56,315 nt of DNA from Acinetobacter sp. P8-3-8 (GTDB taxonomy: Bacteria > Pseudomonadota > Gammaproteobacteria > Pseudomonadales > Moraxellaceae), in contig NZ_AFIE01000019.1 of assembly GCF_000214135.1 (NCBI RefSeq), positions 1 through 56,315 of the forward strand, written 5' to 3'. Every line of letters starts with the position of its first letter. The first letter of the stretch is position 1. The notes below the pieces were generated by a model that ran no database searches, was not told where the DNA came from, and saw only the letters and a list, made by a program, of their open reading frames with translations. Shown here piece by piece: positions 36,102-44,520 of this stretch. Made by a program: the position numbers and the translations under genes.

Positions 36102-37550
36102 TTAGCGGAGAAAGGCTTTCTCTAAAATTTTATTTAAAGGTTTATCGTACGGTGGCAAGATGAATTTCAAGCTGAATAGCTTAGGAATAGACATCATTGA
36201 ACGCTCATGCGATAAACTAAAGAAACCTTCCGGACCGTGATATTTCCCCATTCCTGATGCACCAACGCCTCCAAATGGTAGGTCGTCTTGTGCAACATGG
36301 GTAACTACTGCATTTTGACCAAAGTGCCCAGAATGTGTACGTTGAGCAACATACTCTGCGCGAGCATCGTCAAAGTCGAAGTAGTATAATGCAAGTGGAC
36401 GTGGTCTGCTATTAATAAAGTCAATAACATCGTCTATTTGATCATATTCCATGATCGGAAGAACTGGGCCGAAGATTTCATTCTTCATGAGATCCATGGT
36501 CGGTAGCACGCCTGTAACGAATGTAGGTGCAATTTTACGAACAGGTGCTAAATCTTCATTTTTAGGATTAAGCTCAGTCAGTTGTGCACCTTGTTGGCGT
36601 GCATCTTCTAAATAGCCTTGAATACGGTTGTATTGTTTGTCATTAATAATCGATGTGTAATCTTGATTATCACGTAAGCTTGGGTACATGGCTGTTGCCG
36701 CTTCTTTAAAGCTTGCAATAAATTCTGCAGTTTTACCTTTAGGTAAGAAAATATAGTCAGGTGCAACACAGGTTTGACCTGCATTCCATAATTTACCAAA
36801 AGAAATACGTTCAGCAACGAGTTTCATATCACTAGATGGATGCACTATAACAGGTGATTTGCCACCCAATTCTAAAATCACAGGAACAAGGTTTTCAGAT
36901 GCAGCAGCCATTACGGTTTTACCGACATTGCTTGAACCAGTGAAAATGATTTTATCAAACGCCAAATGGCTAAATTCGTCGGAAACTTGCCCACCGCCAT
37001 TAATGACTGTTACAAGTTCTTGAGGGAAAGCTTCAGATAACGCATTTTCTAGAACAATACCAAAATTTGCAGATGCGCTTGAAATTTTGATCATGGCGTG
37101 GTTACCCGCAGCTAATGCGCAAATTAAAGGACCTACTGAAAGCAATAATGGGTAATTCCATGGTGCAATTATCCCAATCACACCCAAAGGTTGATATTGT
37201 ACCCATGCTTTAGCAGGTTGGTGTAACATAGAAACGTGACGCTTAGATGGTTTCATCCAAGCGGTTAAATGCTTGCTATAATATTTAATTTGCTCTAAAC
37301 ATGTAAGTAACTCACCGATTTTCGACTCGCTGAATGAGCGGTTACCGTAATCTTGATTAATTGCTTCTGCCATTTGATCTTGATATTTAACGAGAACTTT
37401 CTTCAAGCGTGCTAGACGTTCAATACGTTCCTTTGCAGTCGGCATAGGATAACGTTGATATGCAGCTTTCTGTTGTTGCAGAACATCATGCATATGTTGA
37501 ATTTCAGGGGAAAAGGGAGTCATTGAATTTGTTTTTGTATGACTGTTCAT
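36102..37550 (-). CDS. coniferyl-aldehyde-dehydrogenase-type NAD(P)+ aldehyde dehydrogenase
   Basis: This roughly 482-residue cytoplasmic enzyme oxidises an aldehyde to its acid. Catalytic motifs are ELGGKSP (general base Glu) and NAGQTCVAPDY (nucleophile Cys); PWNYPLLLSVGPL and the cofactor motif IIFTGSSNVGKTV are also present. Overall sequence, including the QPAKAWVQYQPLGVIGIIAPWN region, resembles coniferyl aldehyde dehydrogenases, which often act on medium or long-chain aldehydes in Acinetobacter; substrate is not proven. The start may be 37550 or four codons further out. It is divergent from a TetR-type gene, and an operator-like palindrome lies between them. Confidence 0.88.
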   Translation of the reverse strand: MNSHTKTNSMTPFSPEIQHMHDVLQQQKAAYQRYPMPTAKERIERLARLKKVLVKYQDQMAEAINQDYGNRSFSESKIGELLTCLEQIKYYSKHLTAWMKPSKRHVSMLHQPAKAWVQYQPLGVIGIIAPWNYPLLLSVGPLICALAAGNHAMIKISSASANFGIVLENALSEAFPQELVTVINGGGQVSDEFSHLAFDKIIFTGSSNVGKTVMAAASENLVPVILELGGKSPVIVHPSSDMKLVAERISFGKLWNAGQTCVAPDYIFLPKGKTAEFIASFKEAATAMYPSLRDNQDYTSIINDKQYNRIQGYLEDARQQGAQLTELNPKNEDLAPVRKIAPTFVTGVLPTMDLMKNEIFGPVLPIMEYDQIDDVIDFINSRPRPLALYYFDFDDARAEYVAQRTHSGHFGQNAVVTHVAQDDLPFGGVGASGMGKYHGPEGFFSLSHERSMMSIPKLFSLKFILPPYDKPLNKILEKAFLR

Positions 37551-37589
37551 GACAAGCACCATTTACGAATAGGTTAATATAATATATTT

Positions 37590-37609
37590 TTTAGAGTAAA
37601 TACTCTAAA
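37590..37609. promoter_or_regulatory. palindromic operator between aldehyde dehydrogenase and TetR-type genes
   Basis: TTTAGAGTA and TACTCTAAA are perfect 9-base arms around AA. The 112-base divergent intergenic region is the expected place for a TetR-type operator, and the repressor probably controls both genes. Confidence 0.7.
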
Positions 37610-37662
37610 TAGTCAAGTCACTTTATGTTTAGCTTGCGCTAACGGTTAAAAATGGTAATAGG

Positions 37663-38355
37663 ATGTCGAGCTCCAAAACTTTAAAAACGAAAGACCGAAT
37701 TTTGCAGATTAGTCTGCAACTTTTTAATGAACGTGGTGAGCGTTCTGTCACGACAAACCATATAGCTGCTGAGCTTGGGATTAGTCCTGGGAATTTGTAT
37801 TACCATTTTCGCAACAAGCAAGAGATCATCAAAGAGTTGATGGAGCAGTACCAAAAAGAAACTTTAGACATGCTCTCATTACCCGATGACCGTGCAGTCA
37901 ATGCAAACGATAAGATTCGTTATTTCCAAGTTTTAAGCAGTCAATTATGGGAATTCCGCTTTTTACATCGTGATGTTTATCATTTGGTGGAAAATAACGA
38001 AGATTTTAGGAAAATTTATCCACGCTTTGCAGGCAAGGTAATGCAACAAGGGCAAAAAATTTACCATGCCTTTGTTGAAGCAGGCTTAATGCAAATGACG
38101 CCTTCAGAAATCGAAGCTTTGATTATCAATATTTGGATCGTACTGACCAACTGGACTAATTTCTTATATATGTCTGGGCATTTGAGCGATTCAAATCATT
38201 TGGATGAAAAGTGGATTTGGCAAGCTTTGCGACAAATGGTGTTTTTAGAAGGCCCATATTTGCGTGGTGAAAGCCGTGAAACCTATGAACGCTTATTAGA
38301 AAGTTTTGGTTCTTCTGAATTATTTGCCAGTTTATCGTCTATTCAGCAAGATTGA
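37663..38355 (+). CDS. TetR/AcrR-family transcriptional regulator
   Basis: This 230-residue regulator has an N-terminal TetR helix-turn-helix: RILQISLQLFNERGERSVTTNHIAAELGISPGNLYYHFRNKQEII, with the recognition helix around GISPGNLYYHF. The C-terminal ligand domain is helical and unfamiliar, with LWEFRFLHRDVYHLVENNEDFRKIYPRF near residues 100-130. The gene is divergent from the aldehyde dehydrogenase, so an aldehyde, alcohol or fatty acid effector is plausible. The 20-base palindrome at 37590-37609 is the likely operator. Confidence 0.9.
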   Translation: MSSSKTLKTKDRILQISLQLFNERGERSVTTNHIAAELGISPGNLYYHFRNKQEIIKELMEQYQKETLDMLSLPDDRAVNANDKIRYFQVLSSQLWEFRFLHRDVYHLVENNEDFRKIYPRFAGKVMQQGQKIYHAFVEAGLMQMTPSEIEALIINIWIVLTNWTNFLYMSGHLSDSNHLDEKWIWQALRQMVFLEGPYLRGESRETYERLLESFGSSELFASLSSIQQD

Positions 38356-38440
38356 TCTACAACGATGATTGAAAGCTGCTAAAAAAGCGTTAGAATATTC
38401 GGCTGTTTTTAAAGTTAACTTATAAGTGATATCCATCAAC

Positions 38441-39307
38441 ATGAACATGACTACTGCCAACACAGCACGTTTACTGATTACTTGTGAAGACAAGCCCGGT
38501 ATCGTGCAAGCTGTATCGAGCTTTTTGTATCATCAAGGCGCAAATATTACTGCGCTTGATCAATATGCGACAGAAGCTCAGGGTGGACGTTACTTTATGC
38601 GTGTTGAGTTCGAATTGGATCATTTACAAACACGTCGTGATAGTTTGCTTCAAACTTTTGCAACGAATGTTGCCGAGCGTTATGCAATGCAGTGGCGTTT
38701 GGCGCTTGTAAGCGATACTAAAAAAGTCGGTATTTTAGTTTCTAAAGTTGACCATGCTTTGCTTGAGTTGTTATGGCGTCATTCTCGTGGTGGATTGCCG
38801 TGTGAAATTACTCAGGTGGTTTCTAATCACGAAGATTTACGTGAGTCAGTTGAGAACTTCGGTATTCCATTCTATGTTGTTCCTGTGAATAAAGAGAACA
38901 AACGTGAAGCATATGCGCAGATTGATGAATTGATGCAAGGCAATGATTTATTGGTTCTTGCACGTTATATGCAAATTTTGGATGAAGAATTTGTTCAAAA
39001 ATGGGAAATGAAGATCATCAATATTCATCATTCATTCTTACCTGCATTTGTCGGCGCAAATCCGTATAAGCAAGCGTATGAAAAGGGTGTGAAGTTGATT
39101 GGTGCAACAGCGCATTATGTGACTGCCGATTTAGACCAAGGCCCGATTATTGAGCAAGATGTAGAACGTGTAAATCATGATTTTACAGTTGAACAATTAC
39201 GTGAACTAGGTCAAGACGTAGAGCGAAATGTTTTGGCAAGAGCGGTAAAATGGCATCTTGAAGACCGTATTATTGTCGATGGAAATAAGACTGTTGTATT
39301 TCAATAA
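38441..39307 (+). CDS. purU: formyltetrahydrofolate deformylase PurU
   Basis: PurU hydrolyses 10-formyltetrahydrofolate to tetrahydrofolate and formate, balancing one-carbon pools. The 288-residue protein has an N-terminal ACT-like regulatory domain (LLITCEDKPGIVQAVSSFLY) and a C-terminal formyltransferase-fold hydrolase domain with NIHHSFLPAF and ATAHYVTADLDQGPII carrying the catalytic Asn-His-Asp set. The longest frame opens with GTG at 38426, but the ATG at 38441 (or 38447) gives a normal N-terminus. No strong ribosome site is visible. It is monocistronic with a terminator behind it. Confidence 0.94.
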   Translation: MNMTTANTARLLITCEDKPGIVQAVSSFLYHQGANITALDQYATEAQGGRYFMRVEFELDHLQTRRDSLLQTFATNVAERYAMQWRLALVSDTKKVGILVSKVDHALLELLWRHSRGGLPCEITQVVSNHEDLRESVENFGIPFYVVPVNKENKREAYAQIDELMQGNDLLVLARYMQILDEEFVQKWEMKIINIHHSFLPAFVGANPYKQAYEKGVKLIGATAHYVTADLDQGPIIEQDVERVNHDFTVEQLRELGQDVERNVLARAVKWHLEDRIIVDGNKTVVFQ

Positions 39308-39351
39308 TATGTGAATAATACGTGAAAATTATTGTATAAAATATTGGAAGA

Positions 39352-39376
39352 AAAGGATGCTAAAAGCATCCTTTTT
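39352..39376 (+). terminator. rho-independent terminator of purU
   Basis: AAGGATGC and GCATCCTT flank TAAAA, followed by five T and later a second T tract. It starts 45 bases after the purU stop. Confidence 0.87.
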
Positions 39377-39438
39377 GTTTTTTTGATTAGGAAAATCGAT
39401 CATTAGCAACGAAAAAGTAGTTGCAAATGAAAACACTT

Positions 39439-39457
39439 CTCATTTATCATTGACGCA
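39439..39457. promoter_or_regulatory. weak Fur-box-like site and -35 element upstream of tonB
   Basis: On the minus strand the sequence contains AATGATAA, eight consecutive matches to the Fur consensus, but the other half is poor. TTGACG at 39450-39455 is a good -35 candidate and overlaps the site. Iron control of tonB-exbBD is known in many bacteria, so the placement is plausible, though the match is weak. Confidence 0.35.
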
Positions 39458-39539
39458 CTTTAGTTGTTCTATTCGATGCGCTTGATCTAGAAAATACTTT
39501 GTTTTGTAGTTTGAGTCAGTTTTAGGTATTTAGATTCTT

Positions 39540-40289
39540 ATGAGTCACTCTTCCACAGCACCACTTCATACGCCTCCACCGATGAAGAAAAAAGTTATTG
39601 CGGCTATTTTAGCTGTAATCGTTGGTCATGTCGGTGTTCTCTGGGCTGTTAGTCAAATGAAAGCACCAGAATTACCTCAAATCAAAAAAGAACCGTTAAA
39701 AGTTAAATTTGTTAAGATTAAAGAACCACCACCGCCTAAAGAGCTTCCTAAGCCGAAAGAACCACCAAAACCTAAACAAGTTAAGATTGTTGAAAAAGAA
39801 TTACCTCCACCTAAGAAAGTGGAAAAAGTGGTTGAAGTTAAAAAAGCTGAAACTAAAAAAGTTGTAGAGAAAACTGTAAAAGCTGAACCTGCACCTGTGG
39901 TTTCAACGACAGTGACAACAAAGATCACAGCAAAACCAAAGCCTGAACCTGTACAAGATCCAAAACCTGAACCTGTAGCTGAGCCAGTACAATCTTCTCC
40001 AAAAAGTGTTTCTATTGGTGGAAGTGGCGTGCAATGGAGCCGATCTCCAAAATTGAGTTTTAAATCAAGTGAATTAACAAGTAGCTGTCGTGTTGTTATT
40101 TCAATTAAAGCCAATGAAAAGGGTAGTGTAACCAGTGCCAGTGTAAAGAATTCAAGCTGTAGTCCTGAATTGACCAGTAAAGTTTCAACTTCAGTTCGTA
40201 ATGCAAAATTTAAACCTTATAAAGAAAATGGTATCGCTTACCCAATTAGTGCAGAGCAACCATTTGATTTAACACCGATTACAAGATAA
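39540..40289 (+). CDS. tonB: TonB-like energy transducer
   Basis: TonB links the proton-motive force, through ExbB-ExbD, to outer-membrane receptors. The 249-residue protein has a cytoplasmic N-tail, one membrane helix (about 18-36), a long Pro/Lys/Glu-rich periplasmic spacer rich in KP and EP pairs (residues about 50-155), and a C-terminal TonB domain with two Cys (SSCRVVIS and SSCSPEL). It is followed 12 bases later by exbB and then exbD. A Fur-like site may lie upstream. This operon is one of several tonB systems usually found in Acinetobacter. Confidence 0.93.
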   Translation: MSHSSTAPLHTPPPMKKKVIAAILAVIVGHVGVLWAVSQMKAPELPQIKKEPLKVKFVKIKEPPPPKELPKPKEPPKPKQVKIVEKELPPPKKVEKVVEVKKAETKKVVEKTVKAEPAPVVSTTVTTKITAKPKPEPVQDPKPEPVAEPVQSSPKSVSIGGSGVQWSRSPKLSFKSSELTSSCRVVISIKANEKGSVTSASVKNSSCSPELTSKVSTSVRNAKFKPYKENGIAYPISAEQPFDLTPITR

Positions 40290-40301
40290 TAGGAGTTCTA
40301 T

Positions 40302-40925
40302 ATGAACTTTTCAGTTTATTGGCAACATGCTGATGCAGTCAGTAAAACACTGTATTTCGTGTTATTGGCAATGTCTATCGCAACGTGGACTGTGTTCATT
40401 TTGCGTATTTTAGGTACTCGCCAACTCAAGCAAATTGCTCAGGCTCAATTGACTCAGGCAATGAGTGCGTTAAAAGCTAAGCTTGCGCCATTAGGTTTTG
40501 AACAGCGTAAAGCAGTTGCAGAACAAGCTTTATTACGTCAAATTTCTGTAGAAAAAGCCAATGCTGAAAAAGGTGTTTCTGTTTTAGGAACAATTGCTTC
40601 ACTTGCGCCGTTTGTCGGGTTATTCGGTACAGTGTGGGGGATTTTCCATGCATTGGTTGCTGTAGGTAAGAGTGGTCAAGCTGGTTTAGCACAAGTGGCT
40701 ACCCCAGTGGGTGAAGCACTGATCATGACGGGTTTAGGTCTTGCGGTAGCGATTCCTGCGGTATTGGCTTATAACATCTGTGTGCGTTTTAACCGTACAT
40801 TGTCAAATGACCTACAAGACCATGCACATGGTTTGTTGATTGACACGATGCTACAACAAGATTCTTCAACTCAAAAAATTGAATCGGCATCTACGCAAAA
40901 TGGTTTAGTTGGAGGTCAAGCTTAA
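40302..40925 (+). CDS. exbB: biopolymer transport protein ExbB (MotA/TolQ/ExbB channel)
   Basis: ExbB forms the pentameric inner-membrane part of the TonB motor. The 207-residue protein has three transmembrane helices, with VLGTIASLAPFVGLFGTVWGIFHAL and PVGEALIMTGLGLAVAIPAVLAYN the diagnostic stretches. The spacing to tonB is 12 bases, and the stop codon overlaps the exbD start as TAATG. The N-terminus is short, as in the Pseudomonas-type subfamily. Confidence 0.95.
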   Translation: MNFSVYWQHADAVSKTLYFVLLAMSIATWTVFILRILGTRQLKQIAQAQLTQAMSALKAKLAPLGFEQRKAVAEQALLRQISVEKANAEKGVSVLGTIASLAPFVGLFGTVWGIFHALVAVGKSGQAGLAQVATPVGEALIMTGLGLAVAIPAVLAYNICVRFNRTLSNDLQDHAHGLLIDTMLQQDSSTQKIESASTQNGLVGGQA

Positions 40926-41329
40926 TGGGCTTTCAATTGGGAGAAGACAACGATTCTGGCATGAATGAGATGAACCTCATTCCGCTGATCGACATTATGT
41001 TGGTATTGATGATCATCTTTTTGGTGACAGCAACCGTTGCTAACCCATCGATACCATTAACCTTACCGAAGACCACGGCTGAAGTGCTTGCACCGCCACC
41101 TGAAGCGATTACGATTAGTATTAATCAACAAGGTGAAGTGGCTTGGAATGATCAAATTATTACGCTTGATGAGCTGTCAAAACGCTTTGATGAAGCGGGT
41201 CAAAAGCCAGTAAAACCAGCTGTACAGCTGAGAGCGGATAAAGAATCTCGTTATGATACAGTTGCACAAGTGATGTCTCGTGCAAGTGATGCAGGTTTAA
41301 ATGATTTGGCTTTTATGAGTGATAATTAA
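40925..41329 (+). CDS. exbD: biopolymer transport protein ExbD
   Basis: ExbD is the proton-carrying partner of ExbB. The 134-residue protein has one N-terminal membrane helix (NLIPLIDIMLVLMIIFLV) with the essential Asp23, and a periplasmic domain ending in NDLAFMSDN. Its ATG shares one base with the exbB stop, so translation is coupled. Two hairpins with a long T tract follow. Confidence 0.95.
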   Translation: MGFQLGEDNDSGMNEMNLIPLIDIMLVLMIIFLVTATVANPSIPLTLPKTTAEVLAPPPEAITISINQQGEVAWNDQIITLDELSKRFDEAGQKPVKPAVQLRADKESRYDTVAQVMSRASDAGLNDLAFMSDN

Positions 41330-41338
41330 TTCAATCAT

Positions 41339-41402
41339 CATTCTATTTAGATAGAATGAAATTTTGATATTAAAAAGCGATCTATCAAAGATCGCTTTTT
41401 TT
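41339..41402 (+). terminator. double hairpin terminator of tonB-exbB-exbD
   Basis: CATTCTAT/ATAGAATG (41339-41358) is followed by AGCGATCT/AGATCGCT (41376-41396) and then ten T. The second is a strong rho-independent terminator; the first is an extra hairpin. Confidence 0.88.
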
Positions 41403-41433
41403 TTTACTCAATGATTTTATTTTTTGAGTTAAG

Positions 41434-41952
41434 TTATTTCAGTAAATCTTGAAATTTCGTTCGCAACTTTAAAAGTTTTGGTGGAATCGAGAAGTTGCAA
41501 TAGCCTTGAGATGGATTTTTAGCGAAGAAATTTTGATGATATTCTTCGGCTGCATAGAATGTTGGACTTGGGCTAAGTTCAGTCACGATTGGCAAGCCAT
41601 CTGCTTTTAATTGCTCAATATATTGCTCAGCTTCAGCTTTTTGTTGTTCATTAAAATAATAAATAACAGAGCGGTACTGTGTGCCAATATCATTGCCCTG
41701 ACGGTTTAATGTGGTTGGATCATGGATTGCAAAAAACACATCAAGTAATTGTTTGAAAGTAATTTGGGTCTCATCAAAATCAACCAAAATCACTTCAGCA
41801 TGTCCAGTATTACCTGTACAAATGTCTTCATAACTTGGATCTTGGGTGACACCGCCTGCATAACCACTTACTACTTTTTCTACGCCTTTTAATTGTAGAA
41901 AAACAGATTCAGTACACCAAAAACATCCACCACCCAAAAGTGCTTGTTGCAT
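41434..41952 (-). CDS. msrA: peptide methionine-S-sulfoxide reductase MsrA
   Basis: MsrA repairs methionine S-sulfoxide in proteins and free methionine. The 172-residue cytoplasmic protein has the GCFWC motif with catalytic Cys10, followed by [23 protein letters not shown] and [10 protein letters not shown], all diagnostic. Only the N-terminal catalytic Cys and neighbouring residue Cys13 are at the active site; a C-terminal recycling Cys lies in GYCNF. It converges on exbD with the terminator between. Confidence 0.96.
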   Translation of the reverse strand: MQQALLGGGCFWCTESVFLQLKGVEKVVSGYAGGVTQDPSYEDICTGNTGHAEVILVDFDETQITFKQLLDVFFAIHDPTTLNRQGNDIGTQYRSVIYYFNEQQKAEAEQYIEQLKADGLPIVTELSPSPTFYAAEEYHQNFFAKNPSQGYCNFSIPPKLLKLRTKFQDLLK

Positions 41953-42097
41953 TGTGCCATCCTTTATTTATAAATACTGACTATTGAGAATATAGAAAAT
42001 TTATGTGAATTACTCATATAAAATTGATCATAAAGCGTAACAAGATTCTGAGTTTCAAAATCCTGTTCAATCAAATCTCTATGGAGTGTTATGTTCT

Positions 42098-42541
42098 TTA
42101 TGGTGTCGTGGTTGTGTATTGCAATAGGCGATTGCCATGTTTATCGAGTAACTTAAGCGTTTTGTCATACACTTGGTAAGCGGTCACTTTATTGAGGGCT
42201 TCGTTATAGTTGTTGCTAAGTTGCATGTCTTTGCACAGCATTTTGCTTGATGCGAATTGACCTAAACTTATATGCTCTCCTTTGATTGCATAAAGTCCCA
42301 TTAAACGATTACAACCATCTGTACCACTGACACGTAAATCTGATCCGAATTGAATATTGGGTACAGTACGTGAAGCTGCATTCGCCTTATACTCAGTCGC
42401 ACCAATATAAGTAAGGACCCAATTTTTATTCTGCAATAAACTGATATTCTTCGCTTGCTGGTCCTGACTTGGCATAGATGTACATCCTGCTACCAGTAAG
42501 GTTGAGGTGATTAAAGCGGTCGCAATTGCAGATTTCAACAT
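42098..42541 (-). CDS. META-domain (HslJ-like) lipoprotein
   Basis: This 147-residue protein has a signal ending with lipobox VAGC (Cys20) and a META domain resembling HslJ: NKNWVLTYIG, VPNIQFGSDLRVSGTDGCNRLMGLYAI and SSKMLCKDMQLSNNYNEALN. Cys in GCN and MLC probably form a disulphide. HslJ is linked to heat shock and novobiocin resistance in E. coli. I use the ATG at 42541, which has AGAGAAT upstream; a TTG seven codons out is less likely. Confidence 0.85.
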   Translation of the reverse strand: MLKSAIATALITSTLLVAGCTSMPSQDQQAKNISLLQNKNWVLTYIGATEYKANAASRTVPNIQFGSDLRVSGTDGCNRLMGLYAIKGEHISLGQFASSKMLCKDMQLSNNYNEALNKVTAYQVYDKTLKLLDKHGNRLLQYTTTTP

Positions 42542-42641
42542 AAGTATTCTCTTTAATTTCAATTGTTTTAAACGTATGGTTTTATATAAATAAAAAATAT
42601 CCGAATCTTAATTTATACACAAACTAAATTACAAAATCATT

Positions 42642-43703
42642 TTATTGCGCTTGCTCTTGAGGCAAACCAAAGCGAACCACTTTTGAAAAGTTAGTGCTGT
42701 TTTGGTATTTAAAATGAGCAAACTCTGCGGTTCGTGGGTTAATGTGCGCTTTGTCATACCATTGCTTCATTGTCCATTGTTGGTTTAAAGCACCAAGATC
42801 GTAAAGGTAATTGGGCAAATAACCTGAAGCAAATAAACGGTAGTCTATTGGAAGCTTTTGAGGTGAAATGGCCTGAACCATGTCAAAAACCAAGGTCGTA
42901 CAGTTACTGGTTAAAGTGTTATACCATTTTGGTGTTTTCGCCAATTGGTCTGATTTCATTAAGTATTCTTCAAAAAGCGCTTTCATTTCAGATTTTGGCA
43001 TTTTGACTGGGAAAAAATAAACCTGTTCACCACGAATATTGCTGCGTGTATAGACAATATCCTTTTCATCAGCAGCAATCAAACTGAGTTCATATTTTCT
43101 AAAAAAACCACCAATTGCAGAGAAACTTTCAGTTTTTTCTTTGCGAGTTTCAATTGAAAATACCAGTGGTTTTTGATCTGAGAAGTTGAAACTGACTAAG
43201 GTGTGAGCGATTTCAGGCCCCATCCAATACGAGGTAATGATGTTTACCCCAGTGATGTGATCTAAATTATAAGTACGAGTATCCCAGTGTTCATCATATT
43301 GATTTTCTGAATGCCAATTGAAGTTTCGAACATTGTGAATGGTGACTAAATTGCCTTGCTGTTGATGGCTGAAAATCCTAGAAACATCAGGGCTCCATTG
43401 TCGATTTTGTTGTGCTGGAATATTGAAATACCACAATAAACTGACAATAAAAGCCAAGAGATAAATTAAGCAGTCAGTTTTACGATTAAGAATTTTTTGT
43501 GTGAAGTAGAACCCTAAAACACTCAGTGCAAAGCCAATCCAAATGATGATCAAAATAGAGCTAAAAATTTGCCCCAAAGGTTGTTGAATCCAAATGGCAA
43601 AGCAGAACCAAACAGAGCTGAAAATGACAAAAAGACTAAAGAAGGAATGTACGAAAAACATTCCTAAAGTTGGAAAGAAAGGTTTTTTGCCAAGGCTCTG
43701 CAT
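42642..43703 (-). CDS. DUF4105/Lnb-like membrane protein
   Basis: This 353-residue protein has three hydrophobic helices in the first 95 residues and a periplasmic domain. The motif TSNCTTLVFDMVQAI (Cys near residue 285) and the block VSFNFSDQKPLVFSIETRKEK fit DUF4105, a papain-like-fold family with conserved Cys and His. Enzymatic activity is not established. It lies 37 bases downstream of the folA stop and could be read through with it. Confidence 0.75.
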   Translation of the reverse strand: MQSLGKKPFFPTLGMFFVHSFFSLFVIFSSVWFCFAIWIQQPLGQIFSSILIIIWIGFALSVLGFYFTQKILNRKTDCLIYLLAFIVSLLWYFNIPAQQNRQWSPDVSRIFSHQQQGNLVTIHNVRNFNWHSENQYDEHWDTRTYNLDHITGVNIITSYWMGPEIAHTLVSFNFSDQKPLVFSIETRKEKTESFSAIGGFFRKYELSLIAADEKDIVYTRSNIRGEQVYFFPVKMPKSEMKALFEEYLMKSDQLAKTPKWYNTLTSNCTTLVFDMVQAISPQKLPIDYRLFASGYLPNYLYDLGALNQQWTMKQWYDKAHINPRTAEFAHFKYQNSTNFSKVVRFGLPQEQAQ

Positions 43704-43740
43704 AGTGAGTCATTTTTATTGAGATGGAACAAGATTACCC

Positions 43741-44253
43741 TTATTTTTGATAAGTTGCGAACTCAAATGCAATGCCTGTTTTGTCATCGATATGTGATTC
43801 GCTGGCAACTTTTTTAAATTCTTTTGGAATTTCAGGGTAGTGTGCATCACCTTGTACATCGAGTTCGACATGGGTGAGCTCTAAACGGTCTGCAATTGTC
43901 ATGGTTTGTTTAAAAATTTCACCACCACCAATAATAAAAATGCTGTCAGGTTTTTCCGAAGCTTGCACATCTGGGATTGCGAGTTCTAAAGCATCTTCAA
44001 TACTATGCGCTGTTTTTACACCGTCACATGACCAGTTGGTATCACGAGTAATGACCCAATTCACACGTTTTGGTAGCGCACGACCCATAGATTCGAGCGT
44101 TTTACGACCCATGACCACGACACCACCTTGAGTGATTTCTTTAAAGTGCTTGAGGTCAGCTGAAATATGCCAAGGTAGGTCATTGCCTTTGCCAATGCAG
44201 TGTTGTTGATCCATGGCAACCACATGCACAATTTCAAAATTTTTAAATGCCAT
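43741..44253 (-). CDS. folA: dihydrofolate reductase FolA
   Basis: FolA reduces dihydrofolate to tetrahydrofolate with NADPH. The 170-residue protein has the active-site LPWHISADLKHFK with catalytic Asp33, VVMGRKTLESMGRALPKR, and IFIIGGGEIFKQTM. Thymidylate synthase, which regenerates dihydrofolate, is the next gene upstream (44521-45363), the usual thyA-folA arrangement, with a repeat element inserted in the gap. Confidence 0.97.
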   Translation of the reverse strand: MAFKNFEIVHVVAMDQQHCIGKGNDLPWHISADLKHFKEITQGGVVVMGRKTLESMGRALPKRVNWVITRDTNWSCDGVKTAHSIEDALELAIPDVQASEKPDSIFIIGGGEIFKQTMTIADRLELTHVELDVQGDAHYPEIPKEFKKVASESHIDDKTGIAFEFATYQK

Positions 44254-44377
44254 AACGTACTCTTTCTCATCCTACATAAACTCCCGTTACTCAAGGGAGC
44301 TGTGTAGGTGTTTTTATAAAATTATTCTGTATAAAGTCACACTACTACAGGTAATGCTGATCAGTTAAGCATTTTTA

Positions 44378-44500
44378 AATCCTCCCCCTTGCGGAGTATG
44401 CTCCTCACCTTTTTCAAAGGAGGGAGTATCAATAATCTAAAATTATTTTAGATTCTCAATAGTTCCCCCTCTTTTTAAAGAGGGGTTAGGGGAGATTCTT
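44378..44500. repeat. CCCCT-type composite repeat between thyA and folA
   Basis: Two inverted modules are visible: CCTCCCCCTT...AAGGAGGGAG on the left and CCCCCTCTTTTTAAAGAGGGG ending in GTTAGGGGAGATT on the right, separated by AATCTAAAATTATTTTAGATT, itself a palindrome (44434-44454). The right end is identical to bases 1-18 of the window. Its stems may affect transcription from thyA into folA. Confidence 0.75.
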
Positions 44501-44520
44501 AAATGAGTAATTAATCAGTA

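Noticed and set aside
39677-40114. 145-codon minus-strand frame inside tonB with Gly/Ser-rich repeats
   Set aside because: It is the antisense of the Pro/Lys/Glu-rich TonB spacer; its repeats are a by-product of that composition.
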